A stretch of 64,000 bases of DNA, taken from Rhea pennata. Taxonomy: Eukaryota > Chordata > Aves > Rheiformes > Rheidae. Under the pieces are notes generated by a model that saw nothing but the letters and a program-made list of their open reading frames with translations, was not told the origin of the DNA and ran no database searches. The first letter of the stretch is position 1; every line of letters begins with the position of its first letter. Below are positions 44,689 to 58,486 of this stretch, one piece after another. The DNA is taken from positions 204,445,876-204,509,875 of the forward strand of contig NC_084663.1 in assembly GCF_028389875.1 (NCBI RefSeq). The letters are read 5' to 3'. The translations under genes were made by a program, and so were the position numbers.

Positions 44689-45715
44689 GACTAAACCCCA
44701 ACCCTACTGTTATTACCAGCCCCACTGAGTGGGCTCTCTGTTCTTTAGGACTGGTATAATCGGTTTACCACCTCCTCTCGACATCTGCTTAACTGGGAGC
44801 ATTAGATGAGGTGCTTTTTGTTTGTCCAGTGCAAATGAATTAAAATTGCTGAGCTGTGCAAATGCATCGAGTCAGACTAAGATGAATGCAATGCCATTTT
44901 TTGAATTAAATCTCTGCTGATACATTTTTCACCAGGTTTGTTCTTGTACATACTAAGAAAGCCTGTAAGTCAATGAGCTCAAATATTTGCGCTCTTTGTC
45001 CAAAAACTGTTTTTCTTCCTCTGTGGGTCAGGCCAAGTGCCAATCAAAGTTGTTTTTCAAGCCTCTCTTCCCTGCAGTAGGACTGCTTTTTTTTTTTTTT
45101 TTTTTAAGGGTTTGGTTTTTTTGGAAAGGAGGTGTGTGTTTAGGGGAGGGGGAGGAGAAACATTAAAAATCGGTCAGAAAGAGAAATAAATCTTAAAAAT
45201 CATGTTTCTAGAATATTTTAATGGAAACAATCTTATTAAATGTGCATGCTTGGTATGTGCAGTTATTTTTTCCATAAACTCTTGGATCATATTACAGTTG
45301 ATACTTGGTGCTCAGCTCTTAGCTCAGCTTGCGAGAACTGTAATGGATCAGAGAAGTGCACATCAGCACAGTCTGATTTTTAACCATTTCATTACAGGAT
45401 CCTTTCTTGGCTTTAACTTGCTGGCATTACTGCTTTAAGAAAAACAAGTACTTAAAGAGAGAAGTTCTTTGGGGTTAAAGCCTGAAACAGCTTCAGACTT
45501 GACATATGTCTAAAGAAATACCAATTAACCAGTGCCAAAAATATCTGTGGAGAAAGCAAGGAGGGAGCTTGCTTTGTTCTGCCAAATAATAAAAATGTTT
45601 TGTTGACAAATATAGTGGTGCTTGGCAGCAGTTTTATACCTAAAATTAAATTTAAATTATTTAACATTTTTTAAGCTGTAGTCTCATCCTGCTGGGTAGG
45701 GGTGGGTAGGTCAGT
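44689..45715. other. Intron 1, nothing recognised
   Basis: AT-rich DNA with a T-run at about 45,088-45,105 and chance frames only. Confidence 0.45.
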
Positions 45716-45717
45716 TG

Positions 45718-45752
<35 letters not shown>

Positions 45753-45768
45753 ACTTTCTTTCTCTCTT
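45716..45768 (+). repeat. (TGTC)n/(TC)n pyrimidine-rich microsatellite
   Basis: Four TGTC-like units pass into about ten TC units and then a degenerate TTTC tract. Confidence 0.9.
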
Positions 45769-48700
45769 GCTTTTTTTTTGTATACCTCTTTTTAATATCA
45801 GCTGGGGGGGGGTGAGGGAGACAAGACTATAAGTTACTTTCCTGGTAACAGGAACCTTGTTAGATTAGATGTTTTTCAAATAATGTAGGGAAGGTGATGG
45901 TTGTGTGGTAATATGTGGAAGCCTGATTGATTGCATAGAGGAAGACAGCTCAGCACTGTCCTGGCTTGTCTGTGGTCTCTTCACAGTCACTTCTTGTTAC
46001 AAAATTGAAAACAAAATCTAGTGGCTGCTGGTGAAGCTGAGACAAACTCTTAATCTCGAGCTATTTTGTATTTGCATTGGTTGTAGGATGACGTTGTATC
46101 TTTTCTTAGGCAGGACAATAAATGTAGAAGCACAAAGCTTCTGACTACATCTGAAATCATTTAAAAGTTGCTATCGTAAAATCACTGTAAATTTTAACCT
46201 TTTGCACTTCATTGGCAAACATGCAAGTAGAAAACAGGAGGGGGAAAAAAGGCTTGGGGAAATGAGATGCAAATTTGACCTGAGTGTCAATGTAATAATC
46301 TTCAGATAAGTGCTGTCTCATCTGTTCTTTTGGTGGTATTTTTTTTTAATGCTCATGTGATAATGTACTGGAAAAATGATTGGCCTTAAAACATTTTGAT
46401 TCTCTTCTGCCCTCCTCAGTTTTAAGGCTTTATTTCAAACCACTAGAATGCTTGCTGCTTAGGTAGTACTGTCATCAAATATTATGAGGAAGAAAAACAA
46501 GCCTTCTACCCAGTGGCATATAATGAAATTCGGAATAGTCTAGCAGATTTTGAATTCTCATGGGTGAGGGCAGATTTCTCTTTCAACAGAAAGAGAAGAA
46601 AAGCTGTATGCAGCACTTGAAGTAGCAGTTAATTTCAAATTAATCAGTTATGTTTTAGTACAAGAAGGTCTATTAGGGTAGTGTTAGAAATTTGCTGAGC
46701 ATCTCCTAGTTAAATTTGCCCATGTGGAAGATCTGTAATATTAATAAGATAAGAAATTTCTGGTTGTATTTATTGATATGGGATACTTTAAATAACCAGA
46801 TACACTTTCAGAACAATTGCTGCTAATCATAAGGGCTTAGATATTCATAGATATTAGAGCTGAATTACTGATTTTTTTTTTATTTTAGATTTTGTGAGCA
46901 AGTATCTTGAAAAAGACTGCCAACAACAATGTTTTGATTCAGCTTAAAATAAATGAGAGAATGAGCAAAGCTAGATCTAAAGTTACAGTTCTTGATATTG
47001 ATGGATGGATTTTAAGGTATGAAGTTTGAATTGCCGGATGTAGGTAAAAGTACTTAAAATGGTACCTGATTGCTCTAGCCTAGTTTTCCGTAGAGGTAGC
47101 TGAGAGCTGTTGTATTCCTGTAACCAGTAATAGTTCTCTAGCTCTAAAGTTTAAAAATCCTGTGTGTGAGGGAACTGGGTAAGGAAGTCACCTGGAGTGG
47201 GGACCTTGGGGCCTTAAATCTGAAGATCTCGAGCATGTTTGAAATTCAAGATTCTTATACCTGAAAGGAGTCCGTTTCCCAAGTGAGATGGAGAAGAAGT
47301 GTAAGTAGTGCTCAGTATTTATTTGGGCAGATAACTCTCTTGGGAGGATTTTAGGAATAAGCAGAGTCTTCAGAAGATGGAAAGTCTGATATTTCAGGAA
47401 ATGTAGGAACGGGGAGAACGTGCCAAAATGTAAAGTTTAGTTGCAAATTGCAAAGCACATGAAGCAAAAGGTTCTTCTGCCTATAAGTACAGATTGTTGT
47501 TCAATGACAGTAGGATAGAAAACAAATTTAGTATGAGAGAGAATCCCAAACTAAATATTTGTTTTATTTTAGAATTCAGTGAGAGGAATATAAGGGCAAT
47601 AGCTAAATGGGTAATGGGGAGGCATACTTTAGGAGCATCTCTTTACTGTTGGCAAGGTGGAATTGCACCTGAATCATTAGATCTTCCTGATTTGAGCCTA
47701 TTTCTATGCTAGAATTCTGGAAAAAAACTATAAAATCCTTGATCCAGTTCTTGTCTCTAATAGACCTGCTAAATCAGAGTGATCCTATGAGAAGGAAATA
47801 GTATGGAATATGATTGACATAAAGAATTTTCAGTGCTTGCCACTCCCCATGCCAACTGTCATCTTCAACACAAATCTCAATACTATGCAAGCTATTATAA
47901 CAAATTTTGAAGGAAAAGCGTACAAATATGAGGAAAAAATGACATGGTATGTTATGTTAAACTAATGTGGTAGTCTTCTACTGATAAGTCATATACTATA
48001 TAGTGTCCTCTTTTAAAAGGTTTAGAATGACTAAATCTAGATTTCATTCATTAATCTGAAATAACATCAAATTTTGAATTCATTTTTTTCCACTAGCAAA
48101 TCAATTGGAATTAAACTTTGGGACCTGTCAAGACAAAGTGTTCTAAATATGAAAAGTTGAAATAGGTTTAAGAAGTAATTGGGTAAATTCATAAAGGAGA
48201 AATTAAATGCCCCCTGTAAATAGGGGGCTAGTGCCTGTTGGAGATGTGTTGCTGCATGCTTTCCTGACTGTTGGACTTCTGTTATAGCCCCCTGTCAGTG
48301 ATAGGTTACTGGGTGATGTGGACCTTTGATCTGACGCATTACATCTGTTGTTATGCTCCTGTTAATTAGTAAAGGAATGGTAAGGAACTGATTGAAGTGG
48401 AGATGACAATGGGCCCTGCTGAAGGGAGAAGTCATTGTGCTGAAAGGAGATGATCTATCTGTGGGTTTTTAAAGGATCAGTTTTGAAACTAATCTGCCTT
48501 AACACTTTCGTGAATCGTGATGAGAATAACTGTTAATGGAATATGTTCATTGAGACAGACGTGGTGGATATTGTCAATCCAGGGAAAGGCCAGAATATTT
48601 CTTAGAAAACTGGGAGACCTTGGGCGCTGGAGTAGGTGGAATTGGCGTAAAATCCAGGGACATGTATAGTTATAGTCTGACTACTTGTTACTCATAGCTT

Positions 48701-49692
48701 TTGGTAAAATCAACTCTTTGGAAAGGCCCATTAAGAAGCAGCTTAATGTCATCCTGCAAGGCAATTTAGTGGAGTGGGGGGGGGGGGGAAGAGGAGAAAA
48801 GAAGTCAGGAAGGATGGATCCAAACTAAACAGGCACACAGACGTGAGCTGGATGCTTAGAGAAATAGAGTATGGTGGGTTTTCTTTTTCTTTTTTGTTCA
48901 GAAGGAGACTAAGGGAGAATTTGCTTTTTTAATTCAGCAAAACCAGAAATGTCTAGAGTTGTGAGGTCATGGTTGAGTTTGTGCTAGGTCTACTGCTGTC
49001 AAAAAAACCACCTAATTTTAATATAGAAAAATATGTGAAGGTTGTTAAATAGGCAGTGTCTACAATAGCATGAGCCTGAACTTAGTAAGGTCATATATTT
49101 TAAAAAAATAAAAATAAAATTTTTAAAAATTTGCTTTATTGTGTTTTGTGTAGGTGAGTAAGAAAGAAGCCCAAAAGTGAACCAAAAAAAAGTCTGATGT
49201 CAGATGTTGTAAGTCTATTCAAGCTAAAATATGCCACCATGAGTCATGAAGGTAAATGGAGATGCCAATACCAGTTCTGCAGAATTCAAGAGCCCTTTCA
49301 AGAATGTCTCAGCTACTTTAAGGAAATTAAACCTAGTTCAGCCTATTCTGAACATATGCAAATTTAACTATCTATGTCTGCTTGAAAAAATAACCTGTTT
49401 TTCATAATACATCATCTCTGCATTATCCAGTTGAGTAGTGTATTTTGCTTTAGAGATTTTATCAAGCTTGATCGTCACAGAGAATTTTATTTTGTGAAAT
49501 GAAATAATGTCTTCCATGCTTTTGACTGCTTTCATTGATAAGTCTTTTCACTCTGTGGTCTTAATATATGTAAATATCACTTAAAATCTCTGATGTGCCT
49601 CTTTCTAAAGGATTTCTCAAAATCATTTTCATACTTTAACATGAAAACCTAACTTAGTTTTTTTTATCAGAAAGTTGGTAGAATTAGAACTG
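45769..49692. other. Intron 1, nothing recognised
   Basis: AT-rich intronic sequence with a G13 run at 48,776-48,788. No exon or classed repeat found. Confidence 0.45.
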
Positions 49693-49714
49693 TTATATAT
49701 ATCTTTATATATAT

Positions 49715-49776
<62 letters not shown>
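49693..49776 (+). repeat. (TA)n microsatellite with CTTT interruptions
   Basis: ATATATATCTTT units appear twice at the left, followed by an uninterrupted (AT)n run of about 57 bp. Confidence 0.95.
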
Positions 49777-49780
<4 letters not shown>

Positions 49781-51292
49781 CTGTATTTCTGTATTCCAAT
49801 CCCTTGGAATTCTGCCATGATGAAACTAACTCAGGTCATTTCTAACACACCCCTAGTGTGCACGGTTAGGGACAAAATATTGGAAATAAGAACTTTGAGG
49901 GGTCCAAAATCTAAGTGTAAAAATAAACCCATCTTTTTAAGGCAATTTAAAATTCTCAGCAACAGGCCCCTCATTGCCATCGTTTGGTCATATTTTTTCT
50001 GGAGATATTTGTAAAAAGTCTTACAGAGCAAGCTTCTTCCCTGTGAAATAACTGTAATAATTCTGGTTTCTCACTTTGTCCATCCTCACAAGTCTTGCAG
50101 TAATCTGTCTTTTAGATTCGTATCTTTCTAAATAATTGTTCTCTCACCTCCCTTTGCTAATTGTTGTTTTTGTTGTCTGGAGTCGGAGAGAGCAATTGTT
50201 CTTTTAAGGTGTGCATTGATATTGAATGTTCCTGTGTTCTTCTGCTTTTATCTTAAATTAATGTAAAATATTTTCCCCTTACCTTTCTAGTCTTAACTGC
50301 TGAAGGTAAGAACACAGAACTATTAAATTTTCAATAGACCTGTAATGAGAATGACATGAGTAAAATGAATCTCTAGTGAAAGAAAATTCTGCAGTGAAAA
50401 GCTGTAACAGTTGACCTTGTAGGAGCAGCACTCATTTAGAATAGTCATGTTTTCTTCCCTGAATTACAGGGAATTAATAGAGGTGGGAAAAGATGGAAAG
50501 TTAGTGGGGAGGAGGACTCTATTCAAAAGAAACCTTGAGGTTTAGTGTCCAGGATGGGTTAGTCAAGCGTGGAAGTTGTGCTCTATTAGGACTTACTGTT
50601 GCTGGTAGGAGTGGTGAATTCCATCAGCCAAATCACAGGTTGTGGGTAGGAAATCAGGGTTTTTTGAGCATTTACTTTAAATTTATGCATGTTACTTAAT
50701 GCCTCAAATTTATCATCTCTTTAAATGATGATGTTTTGAAATATTAAAAAAATATATATATAATCAGTTCATTAAGCATCCTTGTTTTTTCCTCTTCGTC
50801 ACTTTGATGAGGGAGATGTTAATATTCATTCAGTTCTTTTTGAGCCATTTTTACTGGCTTGGGATATTTGAAGGGGAGAAGATTGTAACATAATTTTCTC
50901 CTGCCTTTGCTTAATGAAGGGAGTTGGTCTGAAGGTTTCATTATCAGATTTTCATTTCCAGGGCTGGATAGTAAGAATGGATCAAAAGCATAGTTTGCTT
51001 GACTACACTGAATATTTGCTCTCGTCTAAGTGGATCGGGAAAGATTTGGGAGGGTCAGTATTTTCAGCGGAAAAGATTCTCAGATTGCCAGGGGAGACAC
51101 CTTCGTTAATGAGAAATTGTACCTCAGTTGGACAAAAACCTATGCAGAAATAATCTACTACTTGATTTTTCTGTTCTTTACAGGTATTCCTGTGATATGC
51201 AGAGGTAATTGCCATTGTTTTCTCTGCAACCCAATCTAGTAGTATGTGCACTTCAAGTAGTTACAGGGATTCTTGTGCTGATAAATGAAAGA
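49777..51292. other. Intron 1, nothing firm
   Basis: A 79-codon frame (50,914-51,153) has an AG acceptor-like site inside it (TTTCATTTCCAG, 50,950-50,961), but there is no recognisable protein and no good donor. Treated as non-coding. Confidence 0.4.
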
Positions 51293-51314
51293 TTTTTTTT
51301 TTTTTTTTTTTTTT
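51293..51314 (+). repeat. Poly-T run of 22
   Basis: Simple homopolymer with no adjacent retrocopy that I can see. Confidence 0.9.
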
Positions 51315-52278
51315 ATCTCATTACAAGGAGGTGGGTATATTCCCCACAAACAATTTTTGCCGACTGTTTATCAGTCACTACATTGAATGTGCTGGACGTA
51401 TTTCAAGAAATTCTACAGTGTTCTCTGTATGCTACCCTGGGCAAATTAGTGATAATAGAGGAGGCTGTGATCAAGGGATATAAAATTTAAATGTCTTCAT
51501 TAACCACTAATTTCAAATTTTTATTATAGAATACTTCTTGCATATCATACTTAAATAACTATCAGTTAGGGCAAAATACCAGTGCAGATGAGTTACTTTT
51601 GCATGTTTAGGGTGCTAAGAAACTTTGTTCTTCATATAGACTGTTATCAGCCATTGATTTATTCAAGTATCTTTGTTCTCACCTCTTATTAAAATAGAAA
51701 GATGTTTTGAAGCACAGACTTATGGGGAGTGTGGATTTAACCAGATACAAATTGGGGAGGGAACTAAAAGAAGTATAAGTGATAATACGTAGAGTCAGAG
51801 ATTGAAACTGATGTTCTTAATCTAGAAAGATATCTTAAGTCTTAGTTCTGAACTTCCCCTGTTACCTAAATTAGAGTAAAATAAATAATACATGCAAGCT
51901 CCTGACTAAACCTCTGTTTTATCTTGTTGATCACTGCCTTGCATTTCTCTCAGTATAAGCATCCCATTTTGGTAGACCAGCAATATACTTGTATGTCAGT
52001 CTGAACTCAGCGCCCAACATAGTGATTTTGGTAACATATTAGGAAAATACCTACAATACCTACGTTCAGGCAATAAGGTGGAAAAAATTAATGGAGAGAA
52101 ACACAAAGCATTTCTGGCTTAATTTCCTGTGAGTAAACTGGACCTGAATGGCTAAGCATGTATCGGATGATAAGTTAAATTTCTTGTGGTCTTACTCCAT
52201 ATGATGGTGTTGAAGAATGGATCATCATTAGAGTTGTGGCTTGAATCTTCTGGCATGCACAAATGTTAGGTTAACATG
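51315..52278. other. Intron 1, nothing recognised
   Basis: AT-rich, no exon or classed repeat. Confidence 0.45.
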
Positions 52279-52848
52279 TTGCCAGCAGGTCAAGGGAGGT
52301 GATCCTGCCCCTCTACTCAGCCCTCCTGAGGCCTCATCTCGAGTCCTGTGTCCAGTTCTGGCCTCCCCAGGACAAGAGAGACATGGAGCTACTGGAGAGA
52401 GTCCAGCATAGGGCTACAAAGATGATCAGAGGGCTGGAGCACCTGCCCTATGAGGAACGGCTGTGAGAGCTGGGCCTCTTCAGCCTGGGGAAGAGAAGAC
52501 TGAGGGGGGATCTTATCAATGTGTACAAGTACCTGAAGGGAGGGTGTCAAGGGGATGGGGCCGGAGTCTTTTCAGTTGTCCCGTGTGACAGGACAAGAGG
52601 CAGTGGGCAGAAATTGAAGCACAGGAAGTTCCGCCTGAGCGTGAGGGGGAATTTCTTCCCTGTGAGAGTGATGGAGCCCTGGCACAGGTTGCCCAGAGAG
52701 GTTGTGGAGTCTCCTTCTCTGGAGATATTCAAGGCCTGCCTGGATGCAACCCTGTCTGCCATGCTCTAGGTGACCCTTCTTGAGTGGGGAGGTTGGACTA
52801 GATGATCTCCAGAGGTCCCTTCCAACCTTACTGATTCTATGATTCTAT
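52279..52848 (+). mobile_element. CR1 LINE 3' fragment (avian type), about 570 bp
   Basis: Well-preserved 3' end of an avian CR1. It starts near CCAGCAGGTCAAGGGAGGTG and proceeds through CTCTACTCAGCCCTCCTGAG, CTATGAGGAACGGCTGTGAG, CTCTTCAGCCTGGGGAAGAG, the TTCCGCCTGAGCGTGAGGGG block, GGTTGCCCAGAGAGGTTGTG and GATGATCTCCAGAGGTCCCT, ending in GATTCTATGATTCTATG. It is 5'-truncated and in the same orientation as the host gene. It overlaps the copy at 8,060-8,272 along its last 200 bp and is less diverged from the family consensus. The frames of 71 and 82 codons here belong to the repeat. Confidence 0.97.
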
Positions 52849-54210
52849 GTACGAAGGTCAGGAGAAACTGCCTTCTTGAGAATTCTAGTGCTCTGTCTCT
52901 TCAAGTGCAGAAGACGTCTGGAGAAGCAAAAGAAGACTTTAAACTCAACATTTTCACCTGCTCAGAATGAGCTATCAATTCATAAACACTATTAATATAG
53001 CTCAGTTACTATGCTTTGCAATCAGGATGGCTAACTATGTATTTTAAAGTGTTTTCATTGTGAACTTTTGAAATGAAAGTGGAGAGAACTGTAAATTCTT
53101 CTAAAGTTAATTGATACTTAAAAGAATCAATGAAATTATTCCTTAGGAAGGAGGAATAGTTACAAAGATGACTTCTTGCTTAACATTTTCACATACAGAG
53201 GACCATTTTGTGTGACTTGCAACATGGGAATTAAGAATTTGTGCTTTTTAGCAGTGTCACACAGAGTAGAACAGAACTGTGTTGATGACACTGAGGAATT
53301 ACTAGCTCTCTTTCTCTAAACCAGTTTTTTAGAGCAGTTCAGAACTGCTTGCTTAAAACTATTCATCTTTCTCTGGGCTATTACAGCATTTGATTTGCTT
53401 GGGCTGATCTCAACAAAACAGAATTCAAAGCCAATATATGTTCTTCTTTATGAATTGTACAGTCAAGGTACTGTATTACTAAATAATTTTTAACAGCACT
53501 GAACCTATTTTAATAGCATGTGCCTGTAAATATGTCTAATATCTCCTGCTTTTGCATGTGGTGAAGGGAATGTAACTATATTATTGGCTAAATATGTCTG
53601 GAGGGGTTTTGGCCATATGGTTCTAAATCTGTTTTAATAAAATTATCCCTATTAACTTAAAAACTAAAAAATAGTCTCTCAGAGTTGATTGACATTCTTC
53701 TCAGTAGAGCACCCTCATTACTGATTAGAGGTGTGGAAATAGTAATTTGTTCTAGCACTTAGAAATTTGATTAGACCTCTAATGAAATGGAGCGCCTACA
53801 CGCTGTCTAAATATTCTACCTGACACCAGTTGGATCTCATCCAATGTGAAAGAACACTTGATGTTGCTTTGCTTTACTACAGTATGTTTTGTGTCTTGAA
53901 ATCAAGAGCACTGCCTGCGTGCAAATACCCATTGGCTGTTTAGCAAGCAAGAGTGAACGTTGACCCTCCCTGGAAGTCAGCATTGGGATTTGATTATTCT
54001 GCTGAGCATTCACTACCTTACTGCAAAGACTAGATTAGAATTGGAAAATTAAGACAACTTGTTATATAGAAACACCCGTACTCCATAGCTCTGGAAGTTA
54101 GACTTTAGAATTTTACATCTGTTACATGTAGTTTAAAGTGTATATGAAGTAGAAGCCTGCTGGTAAGACTCACAAGTTGCCACTGTTCTTGTACAGTAAT
54201 AACCTGATTT
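52849..54210. other. Intron 1, nothing recognised
   Basis: AT-rich, no exon or classed repeat. Confidence 0.45.
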
Positions 54211-54239
54211 AAAAAAAAAAAAAAAAAACAAAAAAAAAA
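54211..54239 (+). repeat. A-rich run (A18-C-A10)
   Basis: Homopolymer interrupted once. No retrocopy body is recognised to the left. Confidence 0.85.
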
Positions 54240-55723
54240 CACTAAAGTTCTGGAAATACCACATCTCTACTCTTTATGAGCGGACTTGTTCTGTTTCCTC
54301 CAAAGACTGATTGAAACAAGTGTTTGGTGTCTTGGCAGCTGTTCTAGTGCCCATATTTTAGGTCTGCTTTAACTCAGGTACACACTTCTTGTTTGAGAAC
54401 CTTGCTGCTGGAGTACTCTGAATTGGGGATTTTCGTTAGGATCCTGTAATAGAAATATTCAATCCTCAGTCATAAAAAAAATAAATAAAAAAACTTAAAA
54501 CAGCACTTCAGATGTATGATGTTCATGAGGCAACAGTTCATTTTGACTGATCAACTTCCCACTCTGTAGTACAGAAGATCAATTCTAATGTGTCTGAGCT
54601 GGAATCATATGTAGCTTTGTCTCCTCCTTTGTAGCTTTTTCTTCTATCTTCTCTGCCATTGTGGACTTTATTTTTACTCTTTGCAATCTCCATATTTAAA
54701 GAACTGAAGTGGAAGAGTAGTGAACCAAAAGAACATCAACTGATTTATGCCAGTCTAATGCTTCAGGAGACTCCAGAAAATATTTTCAATTTCCTTTCCT
54801 TCCAGAAAACTGAAGCAAACTATTCAGTTACATTAGCAGTTTAAATCTTACCTATGTGATCTTAGTGGGAGAATATAGGATGACAGGCTTTAAGGCAGTG
54901 GCATCAGGTATCATACAAGTAGAACCTGCTCAGAGATAAGTGATTTTTATTCCAGCAATTGAAAACTTGTCATTTCACTTTAATGCCAGTGCTGTACAAG
55001 TCCTTGGAAGAAGTGTGTTGGTTGAAAAGGTCAGCTGTTAATTAAAGGCTGAAGGAACCTGCAGTCCACATAGCAGCTCTTCAGGGGAGACATTGTGCAA
55101 AGGTACTTGTTACACCTAAGCGAAGAAGGAGAAAGAGCAGTCCTCAAGGAGGAGGGAGGGTATGCTTAAGCCATCTTTCACACAACTTAAAAGAGCAAAA
55201 TGTGAATGGAGGTGAAAGAAGGTCTCCCTCTGTGTCCCTCTTTCAGGTTACCTGTGCAAAACATTAGATAAAGCTTTAGTTACTTGACCTATTTATCCAG
55301 CAGAAACCTGCAGTACAAGCAGAAGCAGTTTGACTATGCAGTGCTGTTGCTGTTCTGTATGGGACACTCCTTTGGGTTAAGCTGTGCCCTATGAGTGTGC
55401 ATAGGCAGCACCTAGCCATCCAGCATGACTAATTTAGAAGCTTGGCCCATGACTTCAGTTTGTATTTCCCAGGACCCTTGGAATATGCATTGCACGGTCT
55501 GACTTCGGTCTGGGTAGAGCTGAGCTGGGTGAAAACAGAAGGCTGTCAACGTGTCTCTTGGGATCTGGGCTTACTCTGATGCATAGTTTTGATCTGGTTA
55601 CTTCATACAGAAGAAAGTTAAGTATTTCTATAGAACAGGTTAGCTAAGCAGGATATAAAATAAGTGTTTTTATTATTTCTGTAGCATGGTAGGTTTTGGT
55701 GATGGTAGTGGGGTTTGTTTCAT

Positions 55724-55724
<1 letters not shown>
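54240..55724. other. Intron 1, nothing recognised
   Basis: AT-rich intronic sequence, with chance frames only. Confidence 0.45.

Positions 55725-55768
<44 letters not shown>
55725..55768 (+). repeat. Poly-T run of 44
   Basis: The longest homopolymer in the window. If it were the tail of a minus-strand retrocopy, the body would lie to its right, but 55,769-55,830 has no TTTATT signal and no gene-like sequence. Its exact length in the source DNA is likely uncertain. Confidence 0.9.
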
Positions 55769-55769
<1 letters not shown>

Positions 55770-58486
55770 AAGAGTCATTAAGTCACTGAAGTGCGGTCAG
55801 AAGTCTTTTTAGTAAAAGAGTAGACAGTAGTCTGAGTTAGACGGTAGAGTCTGAAATCCAAATTTGGAGATAAAGTTCTGACAAAAATAACTGCATACAA
55901 TTTCAGGTAACACTTCCTGCAGAAATAGCTGCTCTGACTCTGGACCTGTCTCCCTATTTACATATAATAAGTTTTCTGTAATGGTTGTGAATTTTAATTT
56001 TTGGAAAATCAGCATTTCTTTTGAGCTTTGGCAAGAAAAAGTGTGAGCTCTTTACCTTTGGTCTTTACTTTTACCAGCTCAGCTGAATTAAGTCAGTATA
56101 TTCAGGAGATTATATCATGGTAATAACTCACATAGGTAAGAGCTAGGTTAAGGTGCAGACATTCTTTTCTCTCTTTTTTTTTTTCCTTAAAAAAAAAGAG
56201 TAAGAAAGTGAGCTGACTGCCAGCATTATTACGGCAGTTGCAGCAAGTAGGTGACTTTAGGAAATGCTGCTGAGAATGAAGCCTTTTGTCTGTTGGTCTC
56301 TTGTCCGAACCTACCGCAGACTGACCAAATGTGAAACAGATAGTTTGTCAGCTCCTTCTTCGTTCTGAAAGAGCCTCTCTGGTCTTTGCAAACAAGACTC
56401 TTCAGTGAAATAGTTTGCCCTAATCAGTACCTACCTGAGGAGTTCCCATTGCGTGAAGAATGGAGAGGGTTTGCCCATCCATGACTCTCCCTCTGCAGCC
56501 TCATACCTGTAAGAATTGTGTGGATTGCTTCTAAGGAGATGGTGGAAAGTAACATAAGAAAATTTATTTCAATAAGTTCGTATGCATGGTGTAGATACCG
56601 CCTCCATCTGAAAAATGCTTTGGAGTCAACTAACCAAAAAACAAGCTAAAATGCATGGCTCAGCCAGCAAGGCACTTGCTCTTAGAAACTTAGCCTTTAG
56701 GCTAGAGTTAAAGCACGTAAGTCAAGGAGATTTTATTTTTTGTTTGGCACATTCTTTCTGTTCGAGTGGGCAATCAAATAAAAAGGCAAAAAAGCACGCT
56801 CCTCTTAAAGGAGGAGAATATTGTTCCTCTTGGCCTTCCACGGGGACTATCCCTTTCCAAGCAGAGCTGGGAGACCAGCATCACAGTTTCTTTTGCTGTT
56901 GAAACTGTAACAAGGATGCAAAACAGCCATCAATTGTGGATGAGCATTTGGTTGAGAAACTTGTGTTAAAGGGGTTTCTAATTTTTTAGAAAAGCTTTTC
57001 AATGGATTCACTTCTGAAATTCAGCGGGTCATGTTAACATTGAATAAATGGAGTTCTAAGGCACTCAGTGGGGTTTTAGGCCACAGACATGAGTTTTAAC
57101 GTGAATAGGCTTAGCTGACGACATTCGTTATGAGATAGCATAGCCAATATCTGCTTATATTCTTCTAAGTACATGTCAATCTAAATAAACATCATCTGTC
57201 CCTCAGGTGAGTATGGACAGTACATATGTAAACTATCTACATGTCTCAACTCTTCAGAGTTTTTTCTCTGTTTCTTTTTTTTCCTTTTCTCCAATCTAAA
57301 TTGTTGCAAATTCCAATGAGAATTTACATTCCATTCAGAAAAGGGAAAAAATAGCATTTGCTTCATAAGAACATAATAGTAAACAAATAAAGTGTAATGT
57401 GGGTGTAACAGTACTGAAGATTACAAAGTAAATGATTGATACTGCCTGTGGTGAACAGATAGTGCAATAATGCACTCACTGGGGTAACTAAAGAGCTCTG
57501 TCTAAGGTGGGCTGCATCTTCTAGACCGGATTAGCACCGTGTTTGTTTTTCCATTTTGATGCCAATTCATATCTATATTAGAAAACAGATTTCATTTGTT
57601 TAATAGCCTTTGAAGAATAAATAATATACTTGAACCAAATTTGAATTACTACTGTAGCTAGTACAAGAGCATCAGAGCAGCTATAGCGCGTAGATCAAAG
57701 CCCAGTGCCCTGTGTCTGACAGTGGCCAGGAGAAGATGCCCAGAGAAGAGTATACAAAACAGGGTGTGTTTATCATGACACTTCTTCTGAGTGTCTTCAA
57801 GCATTTGCAGCTTGAGAACTTCTGGATTGGAGGTGTTTTCTCCATGCTTAATAACTGTTTGTGCATTTCTTTTCCATGACTTGAACGATCTACTTAGAAC
57901 GCATGCAAACTTCAGGTGTTCACGGCATCTTAAGACAAGTATTTATACAGCTTAGTTGCTTAGTTGTGGAAAAGATTTACAACGTTTGTTTGAGTTTGCC
58001 CCCTGCTAGTCAGTCCTAACCTTTCATTGGAAGTGGTAACAGCACAGTGTGTGTGGACTGTGACAACCAGGAGGCATCAATTAAAATATCTTGACAGGTT
58101 TGTGACAGCATGCTCAGCGGTTCAGAGTTGCTTTCAAAGACACAAGCTACTGCAATTCTCTGTGAAAAATATGTCGGGAAGCTAGCTGTGGGGACTCCAG
58201 TACTGAGTTGAACACACTGCCCTCTTTTTTAATGATCTGGATGAGATTTGTTTTTCTGAATTTTGGCAAGTTACTTTTGTAACTCCTAAGATAGTTATTG
58301 CACATGGATCTAAAATAACTGGTATGATCATTTTGTACATAAAATCTGTGGAAAAAGCATGATTCTGCCATCTGCATGATTTTCCTGTGTCTCAGAATAG
58401 AATTTGGTTTTATATGGTACCTAGTAAATCAAAGATGCTTGAAAACTTTCTCTTTTTTTCCCCCCTTTTTCCCCCCCATCCTGCAG
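55769..58486. other. Intron 1, nothing recognised
   Basis: AT-rich intronic sequence. Frames of 61-95 codons show no domains. Confidence 0.45.

Noticed and set aside
50914..51153. 79-codon frame with an AG site upstream of its middle
   Set aside because: No recognisable protein, no good donor, and the frame is not in phase support with exon 1 that I could establish.
52521..52769. 82-codon frame resembling the peptide at 8 kb
   Set aside because: It is the CR1 repeat, not a paralogous gene.
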